From Abiotrophia sp965245735 (lineage in GTDB: Bacteria; Bacillota; Bacilli; Lactobacillales; Aerococcaceae): a stretch of 49,367 nucleotides of DNA. The notes beneath the pieces are model-generated. The model worked only from the letters and a program-made list of their open reading frames with translations. It did no database searches and had not been told where the DNA came from. The stretch spans positions 1 to 49,367 of the forward strand of contig CBDFAX010000013.1 of the NCBI GenBank assembly GCA_965245735.1, read 5' to 3'. The position numbers were made by a program, and so were the translations under genes. Below are positions 32,401 through 41,070 of this stretch, piece by piece (positions within the stretch are counted from its first letter, which is position 1; each line of letters begins with the position of its first letter).

Positions 32401-33699
32401 TTAACGTTGGCCTGGGAATGGTAGGCGTGGAGTTTGGCCTTCTTGGCCGTTCTCTTGCTCTTGTCCTTGACCTTGTTGGCCTTGTTGATATTGTTGGAGA
32501 TTATTGTTGCTTTGTTGCTCAGGTTGGGCACCGAGAGTGACTTGGACTTTGGTTTCCTTCCCTTCTCTTAGGACGGTTAACTCTACTTTGTCACCTACAT
32601 TATAAGCATAGAGCTCCCGACGCAATTCCAAGATGTTCTTGATTTCCTTATCACCAATCTTGGTGATGACGTCATATTTCTTGAGGCCGGCGGTTTCAGC
32701 TGGTGAGCCTTTGACCGTATCGGTTACCACAACACCATCCGTTTGATCAGACTTGAGTTTGAGAATTTCGGTCTTAGATCGGCTAGTGATGTTGGCCAAG
32801 TCATTTTGGCTAATTCCAATGAAAGGCCGAGTAACTTTGCCATCTTTTTCAAGTTGGGCAATGACGCGTTGGACTTCTTTGGACGGAATAGCGAAGCCCA
32901 TTCCTTCGACGTCAACATTCGAGAACTTGCTTGAGTTGATACCCACTAGATCGCCGTCCTTATTGAGTAGCGCCCCACCAGAGTTACCAGGGTTGATAGC
33001 TGCCGAGGTTTGAATGAGCGTAGTTTCAATATCGGCTTGGCCGTCTTTGTTGAGGTCCATTGGCACAATCCGTGATTGACCCGAAATAATCCCTTGAGTT
33101 ACGGAGTTAGAGAACTTGCTGCCTAGAGGCGAGCCAATGGCGATGGCAATGCTCCCCACCTTAGTTGCGTCAGAGTCAGCAAACTTAATGGCTGATTTAA
33201 CATTCTTGGACGAAATCTTGACAACAGCTAAGTCGGACACGGCATCACGGCCAACCAATTCCCCATCTTCTGTGGTCCCATCAGCTAATTTGACTTTAAG
33301 GGAATCTGCATTTTCCACCACGTGGTTATTGGTTACCAAATAGGCTGTATCACCGTCAATCTTATAGATGACACCACTACCTTCACCCGCTAATTTTTGG
33401 GAGGCACTTGGGTCTTCCAAATCCACTTGGTTTTCACCACCCGTGCCATAGCCATATAAATTATTTTGTTGGCTTTCTTTCTGGTAGTTTTGGATAGACA
33501 CGACAGAGTCTTTAGCCTTCTCAACAGCCTTCATAATGGTTTCTTCAAATTCACTGGCTGTTCCTTGGGCTTGGACCGTATTCGTCTGATTTTGAGATAC
33601 CGTCGGTGTCACAACATTTTGCAAGGCCACGCCACTTAAGATAAGCGCGCCCCCTGTTAAAGAACCTACGACTAATTTAATGATTTTTCTGCTTTTCAT
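32401..33699 (-). CDS. htrA: HtrA/DegP serine protease, membrane-anchored
   Basis: HtrA degrades misfolded exported proteins at the membrane surface. The 432-residue product has an N-terminal anchor (about 7-27), a trypsin-like domain with His126 (TNNHVVEN), Asp156 (SDLAVVKI) and Ser240 (NPGNSGGALL), and one PDZ domain (about 300-390). The last 40 residues are a Gln/Gly/Asn-rich tail ending in RLPFPGQR, which is not part of the usual HtrA. AAGAGGAAG precedes the ATG. It is a single gene. Confidence 0.95.
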   Translation of the reverse strand: MKSRKIIKLVVGSLTGGALILSGVALQNVVTPTVSQNQTNTVQAQGTASEFEETIMKAVEKAKDSVVSIQNYQKESQQNNLYGYGTGGENQVDLEDPSASQKLAGEGSGVIYKIDGDTAYLVTNNHVVENADSLKVKLADGTTEDGELVGRDAVSDLAVVKISSKNVKSAIKFADSDATKVGSIAIAIGSPLGSKFSNSVTQGIISGQSRIVPMDLNKDGQADIETTLIQTSAAINPGNSGGALLNKDGDLVGINSSKFSNVDVEGMGFAIPSKEVQRVIAQLEKDGKVTRPFIGISQNDLANITSRSKTEILKLKSDQTDGVVVTDTVKGSPAETAGLKKYDVITKIGDKEIKNILELRRELYAYNVGDKVELTVLREGKETKVQVTLGAQPEQQSNNNLQQYQQGQQGQGQEQENGQEGQTPRLPFPGQR

Positions 33700-33904
33700 C
33701 GAACTTCCTCTTTTCTCTCCTATGAGTTTATTGTTTTTCTTGATGCTTCTATCCTAACACCGACATGTGAAAAGAATTTGAAAATTATATTACAAAGCAG
33801 GTATTTAATTGGTAAAGAATCCAGATTTTAAGCCTCATTTCACGGCAATTTCATTCATATTTTGATTGCGAGGATTAGCTATTTTCTACCCTGTCTTGTT
33901 CATA

Positions 33905-33936
33905 CAAAAAAGGACCAGAGGCAAGCCCCTAGTCCT
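33905..33936 (-). terminator. Terminator of the ArsR-ended operon
   Basis: On the minus strand AGGACTAGGGGC and GCCTCTGGTCCT pair (with G-U pairs) and are followed by six T residues. Confidence 0.82.
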
Positions 33937-33948
33937 CTATCTTAATGT

Positions 33949-34329
33949 CTAGCATTCATGTATCTTACCACATTTTGGACAACGGCCTCGCATGCGGTTA
34001 GCTAAATCGATGAATTTGCTAACTAGCTGGCTATCCAAAGAATAGATTACATGCTTGCCTTCCTTCTCCGAACGGATAATCCCGTGTTTACGCAAAGTAA
34101 TCAGATGGTGAGACGTGGTCGCCACAGTCGCATCAATTAGACGCGAAATTTCATACACGCAGAGGCGTTCATAGACTGTCAAGACATGCATAATCTTCAC
34201 TCGGTTGAGATCCCCCAAAACCTTGAAAAGTGCTGCCTGAGCAGCCAATTGATCTGGATCCATGACTTCCTTGAGCCGCTCACATTCCGTACTAATTACT
34301 TGTTCTTCTAAACATTCATATTCTGCCAT
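33949..34329 (-). CDS. ArsR/SmtB family regulator, CadC-like, with extra cysteines
   Basis: The 126-residue protein has the winged helix of ArsR-family metal sensors (FKVLGDLNRVKIMHVL, then TVATTSHHLITLRKHGII). It keeps the CadC-type N-terminal Cys6 and helix cysteine Cys57 (RLCVYE), but has tyrosine where CadC has its second helix cysteine. The C-terminus adds CPKCG and a final Cys126, a possible extra metal site. It may sense a thiophilic metal such as cadmium, lead or zinc. No metal pump gene is adjacent; it ends an operon with a CPBP protease. AAGGAGGGAAGAC precedes the ATG. Confidence 0.87.
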   Translation of the reverse strand: MAEYECLEEQVISTECERLKEVMDPDQLAAQAALFKVLGDLNRVKIMHVLTVYERLCVYEISRLIDATVATTSHHLITLRKHGIIRSEKEGKHVIYSLDSQLVSKFIDLANRMRGRCPKCGKIHEC

Positions 34330-34340
34330 GTCTTCCCTCC

Positions 34341-35075
34341 TTATAGGCCATACATCATCATGACGGCCACACAGTTATTAATGATATGGACACAGATGGT
34401 ATATTCAAGTCGTCTGGTCTTCAAATAAGTCAGTCCGAAGATTAGGCCCATGCCAGCGTAAAGGCCCCATTCTAAAACATTAGCTGGTCGGTGCAAGAGC
34501 CCAAAAATCACACTAGAAATCCCCAGCCCTAGCCAGGGCAGCTGAGGCAATAAATACTTCATTAATAGGCCCCTGAAGAGTATCTCTTCAACAATTGGCC
34601 CCAATATGGACAAGGCTAAAAAGGTCAATAAGAATGGGGCGCCTTGTGTAGATATACGTAAGGCAGCCTGATTCTGAGTAGTTTCAAAGGTTGGATTATA
34701 GGCAATCAAGATTTGGTCATAGAAGGACAGGTAGCAATACATGATCCCATAAACAGCAAACCCACCTATTAAGAGCTTCCATTTATTGAGTGTCCAATCA
34801 AAGAGCTTAAAACCAAAAATAGAGATGCCCAAGATTAGGACGACTAGCCCAACCGCCTCCATAATGACAAAGGTCCAGGGCTGTATATAGGCCAGGTCAC
34901 TCAAATCCGCTCCTACTAAATCATAGGACTCGAGCCCTGACCGTGCCAGACCATACTGGATTAAGCCAGTCACAGCTAATATTTGGCTAGTTAGATAGAC
35001 GCCTATTAGCAAAAGCACCTTCCACCAGCTATCCTTAACCGGATCTTGCCAAGCTTGGTTTAATTTTTGCCACAT
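34341..35075 (-). CDS. CPBP family intramembrane glutamic protease
   Basis: The 244-residue membrane protein has about seven hydrophobic segments and the Abi/CPBP motifs GPIVEEILFRGLLMKY (catalytic Glu-Glu and Arg), the FGLLHRP histidine and a final HIINNCVAV. Relatives process prenylated proteins in eukaryotes; in Lactobacillales they often give immunity to bacteriocins or take part in peptide export. Which applies here is unknown. GGAG is upstream of the ATG, and 20 bases separate it from the secreted-protein gene. Confidence 0.87.
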   Translation of the reverse strand: MWQKLNQAWQDPVKDSWWKVLLLIGVYLTSQILAVTGLIQYGLARSGLESYDLVGADLSDLAYIQPWTFVIMEAVGLVVLILGISIFGFKLFDWTLNKWKLLIGGFAVYGIMYCYLSFYDQILIAYNPTFETTQNQAALRISTQGAPFLLTFLALSILGPIVEEILFRGLLMKYLLPQLPWLGLGISSVIFGLLHRPANVLEWGLYAGMGLIFGLTYLKTRRLEYTICVHIINNCVAVMMMYGL

Positions 35076-35095
35076 GCGCCCTCAACTCCTCTCGC

Positions 35096-36130
35096 TTAGT
35101 TGATCAACTTTTCCAATTGGATTAGGCCTTGGAACCAGTCCGCACCTAAGACTTCATTGAACTGTGCTTGACTTAAGACTGCATCCCCTGTAGGTTCCGT
35201 CAGTGAAGCAGTTTTCAAATCTAAATGGTACTCTAGCGCCACCTTGCCTTGAATCAAGCCAACTGAGATTTTTTTATTGGCATAGTCCAAACTGATGGTC
35301 CCATCGTAATCATCGGTGAACAAATCAAAGGTCTCCTTTAGTCTTGGAAAGTCAGCTTGATGCTTCTTCATAATAGCCGTCAACTGCTTTCCGGCCTCAT
35401 CCGATAACTCATAGCTTAACACTTGGTTGTCTTTCTTGCTTGGTTGGGGTTGGCTCGCTAACCAATCCGTCAGGACTGCTTGATAGAAGGCTTGCCAATC
35501 TTGACTAATTTCATAGCTCGTTTGGGCCTGTTCCGTAGAATCTAAGGCCACAAATTTATCTTTGATAGTAGCGGTCTTGCTCTCATCCAAATGAGCTAAT
35601 TTATCTAGAGCTGTATCCTTAACGGCCTCCGCTTGACTATTAGCCACTTGCTTGGCAAAGCCCATCAAATCTTCAACTGCCTGCCAAGCAGCCGTCACCT
35701 TGCCCTCTGATAGTTTCATCATGGCAGTAAAAGGTAGGGCGTGCGAATCTGTTTGGTGCAAATAGCGCATGTCTCCATCCTTGATGGTAACTAAGGTTCT
35801 GCCCTTAGGTTGCCCATTACCACGGCCATCGATTAAGGCCACATTCATGACTACACGCGCTTGGTCGTGATAGAGAGCGGTTAAGAGTGTTTCTGGCTGG
35901 TCTAGTTGAATCTCTGGTAGGTCTTTATTGGGATCTTCTTGCTGACTAGAGGATTCACTCTGACTAGAACTCTCACTCTTCGGCTGACTCGATTGTTCTG
36001 AGCCAAACTGAGTCACAGGCGATAAATCTTGGCGTTCTTGCGCACCAATCTGGGAAAGGGCCTGTGGCACCACTAAGAGTTGGTTGGCTAAGATTAGGGC
36101 AAGGGCACATTTTTTAAGTGATAATTTCAT
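35096..36130 (-). CDS. Secreted protein of unknown function
   Basis: This 344-residue protein starts with a signal peptide (KLSLKKCALALILANQLLVV, cleavage likely after ALS near residue 26), then a Ser/Gln-rich stretch (44-65), and a region of about 270 residues of mixed alpha/beta look with no cysteine. I do not recognise the family; its length and lysine/aspartate-rich beta segments recall extracellular sensory or LppX-like domains, but that is only a guess. AAAGGAGT precedes the ATG. It lies second in the operon with the ArsC-like and CPBP genes. Confidence 0.75.
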   Translation of the reverse strand: MKLSLKKCALALILANQLLVVPQALSQIGAQERQDLSPVTQFGSEQSSQPKSESSSQSESSSQQEDPNKDLPEIQLDQPETLLTALYHDQARVVMNVALIDGRGNGQPKGRTLVTIKDGDMRYLHQTDSHALPFTAMMKLSEGKVTAAWQAVEDLMGFAKQVANSQAEAVKDTALDKLAHLDESKTATIKDKFVALDSTEQAQTSYEISQDWQAFYQAVLTDWLASQPQPSKKDNQVLSYELSDEAGKQLTAIMKKHQADFPRLKETFDLFTDDYDGTISLDYANKKISVGLIQGKVALEYHLDLKTASLTEPTGDAVLSQAQFNEVLGADWFQGLIQLEKLIN

Positions 36131-36166
36131 AGGCTTTGACTCCTTTATTGTGGGGAAAGAGTAGCG

Positions 36167-36520
36167 TTAGCGCTGGTTTAAATAGGCTTTGACATCTGGG
36201 CCAACAAAGACCTGTCCTTGATCCGTCAACAGAATAGGACGCTTGACTAACATGCCATCGGTCGCCAGAAGCTCGAATTGTTGGTCCGAGCTTAAGTCAT
36301 CCCAACGGTCTTTAAGGCCCATGCCACGGTAAAGCTGGCCACTCGTATTGACTAGCTTCTTGGTCGAGCTAAGACCTGCCTGTTGGTACCAAGTTTTTAA
36401 CTCTTGTGCACTAGGACGATCCACATTAATCTCGCGATAGTGATAAGTAAGGCCTTGGGCCTCAAGTAGTCGCTCCACCTCCCGGCAAGTCGAACATTTT
36501 TTTAGACCGATTAATTCCAT
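36167..36520 (-). CDS. ArsC/Spx-family thioredoxin-fold protein
   Basis: The 117-residue protein begins ELIGLKKCSTCREVERLLEAQ with a CxxC pair (Cys9, Cys12), and has the MLVKRPILL motif typical of the ArsC-like YusI/YffB group. Such proteins may be glutathione- or thiol-dependent reductases; Spx, a transcription factor, has the same fold. The KRPI loop and short length favour the reductase-like branch. The start is the ATG after AGGAGG at 36520. It leads the four-gene operon that ends with a thiol-rich ArsR regulator, so a redox or metal link is possible. Confidence 0.85.
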   Translation of the reverse strand: MELIGLKKCSTCREVERLLEAQGLTYHYREINVDRPSAQELKTWYQQAGLSSTKKLVNTSGQLYRGMGLKDRWDDLSSDQQFELLATDGMLVKRPILLTDQGQVFVGPDVKAYLNQR

Positions 36521-36634
36521 GGACTTTCCTCCTAGCTCTACTTGGCCAAGCAACATTCAAGTAGGTATTTGATATTCTATAACTCTCATTCTACCATAAA
36601 AACCTAAGAAAAACTAAGGATAATCGCTAGACAC

Positions 36635-36666
36635 AAAAAGCCCCCTCCTAACTAAAAGGAGAGGGC
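36635..36666 (-). terminator. Terminator of the agaS-nagA-lacD operon
   Basis: On the minus strand GCCCTCTCCT and AGGAGGGGGC pair around a seven-base loop with one G-U pair, followed by TTTTT. Confidence 0.85.
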
Positions 36667-36683
36667 GCCTGGTATTAGCTCAC

Positions 36684-37682
36684 TTAATCCAAGACTGATA
36701 AGCGCTTAGTCCATGGTGTTGCCGTACGGGCGAGGACTTGGTTAAGGGCTTCAATATTGGCCTTACCTTGAGATTCCAGCCAGTCACGACAAGCTTGTTC
36801 ACCTTCTGAAGCAAAGACAGGCACAGCATCCTTCCAAGTAGCTCGACCACAAAGCACCCCGTTGAATTCGGCACCTGCTTCCTTGGCGAAGTCCAGGGTT
36901 TCCTGGAAGAGTTGAGCAGAGACACCGGCACTGAGGTAGATGTATGGCAAATGGGTTACCTCGCTTTGTTCTTTAAAGAGTTTGAGGGCTTCTTGACGGC
37001 TATAGACTACTTGCCCCTCCGCAAAACCTTCCACAAATTTCATATTAACAGGCACTTCTACCTTCAAGACATCAACATGGTAGCGTTTGTGGGAGAAAAT
37101 CTTCATGGCTTCTAGCACTTTATGTGGTTTCTCCTTAGCAAACTCTGCCCCTTTCTCATCATTTAGGGTCGCATCATAGGTCACAATCTCTAAGAAGAAA
37201 GGAATTTCTTCCGCTTCACATTCAGAACCAATCCGCTCAACGAAGGCATGTTTGCGTTCATTAATCGCTTCATCTTCATCCACATCATAGTAGAGCAGGA
37301 ACTTAACTGCATCTGCCCCTTGTTCTTTTAGGCGGTAAGCAGACCACTCAGGCAACAAGTCTGGCAAACGCCCAGGTTCAGATGCATCATAGCCTGTTTC
37401 TTCATAGGCTAAGAGCAAGCCCGCGTCGATTGAACGACGTGCCGCCGCAGGTAAACCATACTCTGGATCTAAGAGAATAGACGATGCGTATGGTGTCAAT
37501 TCTTCGGAAATGGCAATCTTAAAGTCTTCGACAGCACGTTGCACATCTTCAACACCGCCACCTGAAGCAATCATCTTACGTAAGGAACCACGTTGGTCAA
37601 TGGCTAAAGCTGAGATAACCCCAGATTCAGTCGATAGTTGTTGTAATTTTTGGTATTTGGCTTTTGATACTTGTCTCATCAT
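36684..37682 (-). CDS. lacD: Tagatose-1,6-bisphosphate aldolase
   Basis: LacD cleaves D-tagatose-1,6-bisphosphate to dihydroxyacetone phosphate and glyceraldehyde-3-phosphate. The 332-residue class I aldolase has the family segments ALAIDQRGSLRKMI, SSILLDPEYGLPA and YHVDVLKVEVPVN, where the lysine of DVLKVEVP is the likely Schiff-base residue. AAAGGAGAG precedes the first ATG. It follows nagA by 26 bases. With AgaS it forms the galacto branch: GalN-6-P to tagatose-6-P to triose phosphates, but the tagatose-6-phosphate kinase gene is not in the window. Confidence 0.94.
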   Translation of the reverse strand: MMRQVSKAKYQKLQQLSTESGVISALAIDQRGSLRKMIASGGGVEDVQRAVEDFKIAISEELTPYASSILLDPEYGLPAAARRSIDAGLLLAYEETGYDASEPGRLPDLLPEWSAYRLKEQGADAVKFLLYYDVDEDEAINERKHAFVERIGSECEAEEIPFFLEIVTYDATLNDEKGAEFAKEKPHKVLEAMKIFSHKRYHVDVLKVEVPVNMKFVEGFAEGQVVYSRQEALKLFKEQSEVTHLPYIYLSAGVSAQLFQETLDFAKEAGAEFNGVLCGRATWKDAVPVFASEGEQACRDWLESQGKANIEALNQVLARTATPWTKRLSVLD

Positions 37683-37708
37683 TGTTCTCTCCTTTTATGA
37701 GGCTTGTT

Positions 37709-38857
37709 TTAGGCTTGGTAACGGAGCTCGCCGTCTAAATAAGTCGCTTCTAATTCTAATTGATCGCTAACTACGATGAAGTCAGCTTCATACCCAGGGG
37801 CAATACGGCCACAGACCGATTCAATGCCAACCGATTGCGCAGGCGTTAGAGAGGCCATGCGCAGGGCTTCTGCGGGGCTTACTAGACCCCAATCCACAAC
37901 ATTTTTAACCCCTTGTTTGAGCTCTAAGATAGAGCCCGCCAGGTTGCCGGTTTCCTTTAGACGGGCAGTCCCATCTTTGACCACTACTTCAAATTCCCCT
38001 AGGCGAGACTGACCCTCGCCCATACCACCAGCCCGCATACAGTCTGTAATTAGGACGGTTTCCTTAGGTCCTCTAGCACGAGTCACCACACGAGCTGCCG
38101 CTGGATGAACATGGTGGCCATCACAAATCATTTCAGCAAAGACCTTGTCTAAGCTCAAAGCCGCCCCTACCATACCTGGGTTGCGGTGGTGAAGCCCGCT
38201 CATACCATTGTAGATATGAACGAAGATATTGGCGCCGGCCTTAACGGCAGCTGCTGCTTCTTCATAGGTCGCATCTGAATGAGCCAAGGCCGTATAGACG
38301 CCCTTGGACTTAGCAAATTCAATGAATTCCTTAACGCCCTTGCGTTCTGGGGCAATGGCAATCTTATTGACCAAACCCTGTGACAGCTCATGCCATTTGG
38401 CTAGTTTTTCAACGGAGGGATCGCTCATATATTTAGGGTTTTGGGCCCCTTTGTATTTTTCGGTGAAGAAAGGACCTTCTAAGAAAATCCCACGAATCTT
38501 AGCTCCGGTCACCTCTTGATAGTGATTCCCAATCGTTTCGCAGACATCATTCAACAATTCGGCAGAAGAGGTCAAGGTGGTTGGCAACCAAGAGGTCACC
38601 CCACAGGATAGGAGACCTTCAGAAATCACCTTAATGCCTTCAAAGTCATTATCCATGACATCATGAGACTTGTAACCATGAATGTGGGTGTCCACTAAAC
38701 CTGGGGCGACAATGGACTGGCTATAGGCTTTGATTGGGGCATCTTGTGGCTCTTCCATCAGGATGGGACCAAACTTCCCGTCTTCAATGGTCAAGTAGGC
38801 CTTGTCAATGACTTGGTCATCGAGCACAATTTGCTTAGCGTAAACATAGTATTTCAT
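37709..38857 (-). CDS. nagA: N-acetylhexosamine-6-phosphate deacetylase
   Basis: The 382-residue amidohydrolase removes acetate from GlcNAc-6-phosphate, and probably GalNAc-6-phosphate here. Visible motifs are APGLVDTHIHGYKSHDVMD (metal site), FLEGPFFTEKYKGAQNP, ALAHSDATYEEA, HIYNGMSGLHHRNPG and the catalytic aspartate in VLITDCMRAGG. It lies between agaS and lacD, genes for galactosamine-6-phosphate use, which suggests it serves both amino-sugar branches (with AgaA activity). AAAGGAAG precedes the ATG. Confidence 0.93.
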   Translation of the reverse strand: MKYYVYAKQIVLDDQVIDKAYLTIEDGKFGPILMEEPQDAPIKAYSQSIVAPGLVDTHIHGYKSHDVMDNDFEGIKVISEGLLSCGVTSWLPTTLTSSAELLNDVCETIGNHYQEVTGAKIRGIFLEGPFFTEKYKGAQNPKYMSDPSVEKLAKWHELSQGLVNKIAIAPERKGVKEFIEFAKSKGVYTALAHSDATYEEAAAAVKAGANIFVHIYNGMSGLHHRNPGMVGAALSLDKVFAEMICDGHHVHPAAARVVTRARGPKETVLITDCMRAGGMGEGQSRLGEFEVVVKDGTARLKETGNLAGSILELKQGVKNVVDWGLVSPAEALRMASLTPAQSVGIESVCGRIAPGYEADFIVVSDQLELEATYLDGELRYQA

Positions 38858-38876
38858 ACGATTCTTCCTTTCTTAT

Positions 38877-40043
38877 CTAGGCGTAAGGATGAATGGTGAC
38901 ACCCTTAACGACACGATTGACTGTGCCACTTGGTGATGGAGTGTCTGGTTTGTTGTGGACATGAACAGAGGCCAGCAGAGCCAAAACCTGACCAACTACT
39001 AAATATGGGAAGGCCAGATAGGCATCCGGTAATTGACTGTGAGCCAAATCGAAATCAAAGACCTCTACCCCAGGCGCAGCCTCGGTTCCCACTTGAATGG
39101 CTACAACGGCTTGGGCAATCTGATCACCGGCTAATTCTGCTAGGATATCTTGGTCATAGAGACGGGTGTAGGCTTGGTTGGAAACAAAGACTAGGGCCAA
39201 GGCCTCAGAATTTACAAAGGATTTAGGCCCGTGACGGAAGCCCATGCTAGAATCATAAACGGTTGCCAATTGCCCCGCCGTTAACTCTAGGATCTTCAAT
39301 TGGGTCTCACGGCCTAGGCCTTCAAAGCCACCCGATCCCAGATAAATGACACGCTGGGGATTTTTTGCTAAGAGGGCTTGAAGCTGATCTTCGCGAGCCA
39401 AGACTGTCTCAGCCATCTTAGCAATCTGATCAACATATGACTCCTTATCAGAATCAGAAGCCGTGTCAAAGACTAGCAAGGCGGTGAGCATCATGCAAGA
39501 AAAACTCCCCGTCATGGCAAAGCCTGCATCATTGGAACGACTCGGCTGTAAGAGCACTAGGTTGTGGTCGTCCCCTTGCGCTGCTTTGGCTAAATGGCCT
39601 TCTGGCGCACAGGTAATGGTTAATTGATAAAAATCCTTGACCAAAGACTGGCCTAATTGTACGGCCGCCACACTCTCTGGCGAGTTGCCACTGCGGGCAA
39701 AGGACACCAAAAGAGTTGGTAAATCTGCCTGGAAGACGCTAGTCGGATTGGAGACAATGGTCGTCGTTGGCTCGTGACGGAAGTTAAGACGAGACACGTC
39801 ATTAACTTGACGTAAATAATTTGTAATAGCTTGTCCGACATAAGCAGATGACCCTGCTCCTGTAAAAATCACTTCTAGACGCCCATAAGATTCTAACAAG
39901 GCACCTATAAAGCCCTTAATTTCTTCCTGACGGTCAAGATACAATTGATAGGTCTCGCGCCAGATAGATGGTTGTTGCTTGATCTCTCGCGTTGTAATTT
40001 CGGCACCCAGTGCCTCTAACGCGGCTTTGTCTAATTCAAACAT
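38877..40043 (-). CDS. agaS: Galactosamine-6-phosphate deaminase/isomerase, SIS domain (AgaS)
   Basis: AgaS converts D-galactosamine-6-phosphate to tagatose-6-phosphate with release of ammonia. The 388 residues contain two SIS sugar-isomerase domains: VIFTGAGSSAYVGQAITNYL and FARSGNSPESVAAV in the first, LGSGGFEGLGRETQLKILELTAG and DSSMGFRHGPKSFV in the second. This pattern is that of AgaS rather than GlmS. It leads the agaS-nagA-lacD operon from a near-consensus promoter and faces nagB, the gluco counterpart. Confidence 0.92.
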   Translation of the reverse strand: MFELDKAALEALGAEITTREIKQQPSIWRETYQLYLDRQEEIKGFIGALLESYGRLEVIFTGAGSSAYVGQAITNYLRQVNDVSRLNFRHEPTTTIVSNPTSVFQADLPTLLVSFARSGNSPESVAAVQLGQSLVKDFYQLTITCAPEGHLAKAAQGDDHNLVLLQPSRSNDAGFAMTGSFSCMMLTALLVFDTASDSDKESYVDQIAKMAETVLAREDQLQALLAKNPQRVIYLGSGGFEGLGRETQLKILELTAGQLATVYDSSMGFRHGPKSFVNSEALALVFVSNQAYTRLYDQDILAELAGDQIAQAVVAIQVGTEAAPGVEVFDFDLAHSQLPDAYLAFPYLVVGQVLALLASVHVHNKPDTPSPSGTVNRVVKGVTIHPYA

Positions 40044-40079
40044 GGCCTGACTCCTCTATTGATTTTTCATTATATTTAT

Positions 40080-40108
40080 ATTCTACTCTGTAAGGGCTTT
40101 TCTTTCAA
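40080..40108 (-). promoter_or_regulatory. Promoter of the agaS-nagA-lacD operon
   Basis: TTGAAA (40103-40108) and TAGAAT (40080-40085) on the minus strand are 17 bases apart, each with one mismatch. Confidence 0.82.
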
Positions 40109-40176
40109 TATGCGTTTCGACCAAAATTAAACTGAAACTTGTCTTAAGTAACAAAAATAAAAATTTTTGTCTGTAC

Positions 40177-40190
40177 ATGAAGCGCTACCA
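40177..40190 (+). promoter_or_regulatory. cre-like site overlapping the nagB -35 region
   Basis: ATGAAGCGCTACCA has the perfect AGCGCT centre and a good right half of the CcpA site (about 11 of 14), but a poor left half. Its position over the -35 would suit repression by CcpA. Confidence 0.4.
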
Positions 40191-40199
40191 TGTTTTTTG

Positions 40200-40208
40200 T
40201 GGTACACT
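40200..40208 (+). promoter_or_regulatory. Extended -10 of nagB
   Basis: TGGTACACT resembles TGnTATAAT with two mismatches in the hexamer, 42 bases before the ATG. Confidence 0.5.
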
Positions 40209-40250
40209 AAGGGTAGATTAATTCATTGCAATTTTTGGAGGTATTATTCC

Positions 40251-40958
40251 ATGGAAATACTTGTTTATGATCAGTTCGATGCGGCATCCGATAAGGCCTT
40301 TGACTTTTTCGTCCAGGCGCTGGCAACTGGTCCCAAAACCTTTGGCTTAGCAACTGGTTCGACTCCCGAAGCACTCTACCAACGCTTAGTAGAGTCCGAT
40401 TTAGATTTTAGTCAATCAGTTTCTGTCAACTTGGATGAATACTATGGCTTGTCTAGCGACCATCCAAAGAGCTATCACTACTTTATGCACCAACATCTCT
40501 TCCAACACAAACCTTTCAAACATTCCTATCTACCTGACGGGGACCAAACTGATAGTGACTATGAAATCAAACGCTATAATCAAGTCCTAGCAGACAATCC
40601 CATTGATTTACAAATCTTAGGCATCGGCTCTAATGGTCATATTGGCTTTAATGAGCCAGGGGCACCATTCGATGGCTTGACCCAGCTAGTTGATTTGACT
40701 CCATCCACTATTGAGGCTAACAAACGTTTCTTCGATCGTGTCGAAGACGTGCCGACTCAAGCTTACAGTATGGGGATTGCTTCCATCATGGCCGCTAAGA
40801 AAATCATCCTCATGGCTTACGGCGACAAGAAAGCCGATGCTATTTACGGACTGGTTGAAGGGCCTGTGACCCCTGACCTGCCAGCCAGTATCCTCCAGCG
40901 TCACCCTGATGTGACCCTGCTCTTGGACAAGGCAGCTGCAGCTAAACTTCATCTCTAA
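40251..40958 (+). CDS. nagB: Glucosamine-6-phosphate deaminase
   Basis: NagB converts glucosamine-6-phosphate to fructose-6-phosphate and ammonia, feeding amino sugars to glycolysis. The 235 residues have FGLATGSTPEALYQRL, SVNLDEYYGLS and the active-site loop GIGSNGHIGFNEPG. The length fits Gram-positive NagB, which lacks the allosteric C-terminal extension of the E. coli enzyme. The start is the ATG at 40251 after TGGAGGT; an upstream in-frame ATG lies within the promoter region. It is monocistronic. Confidence 0.96.
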   Translation: MEILVYDQFDAASDKAFDFFVQALATGPKTFGLATGSTPEALYQRLVESDLDFSQSVSVNLDEYYGLSSDHPKSYHYFMHQHLFQHKPFKHSYLPDGDQTDSDYEIKRYNQVLADNPIDLQILGIGSNGHIGFNEPGAPFDGLTQLVDLTPSTIEANKRFFDRVEDVPTQAYSMGIASIMAAKKIILMAYGDKKADAIYGLVEGPVTPDLPASILQRHPDVTLLLDKAAAAKLHL

Positions 40959-40964
40959 GAAAAT

Positions 40965-41002
40965 TTCCCATTATATCATATATGATATAATGGGATTTTT
41001 TT
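40965..41002 (+). terminator. Terminator of nagB
   Basis: CCCATTATATCATA and TATGATATAATGGG make a perfect 28-base palindrome followed by seven T residues. Confidence 0.9.
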
Positions 41003-41023
41003 ATTAGGCTCAAAATCAGAGCG

Positions 41024-41053
41024 AGAGGGCTAGACACTGAAGTCTAGCCCTCT
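41024..41053 (-). terminator. Hairpin ending the phosphorylase operon
   Basis: AGAGGGCTAGAC and GTCTAGCCCTCT form a perfect 12-base stem 18 bases after the ROK gene stop. The following T run is poor (TGATTTTG), so it may terminate only partly or protect the mRNA end. Confidence 0.65.
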
Positions 41054-41070
41054 TGCTGAGGCTCCCCTAT

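Noticed and set aside
40967..40994. Operator or recombination site at the perfect 28-base palindrome after nagB
   Set aside because: A run of seven T residues follows directly, and it lies just after the stop codon, so a terminator explains it.
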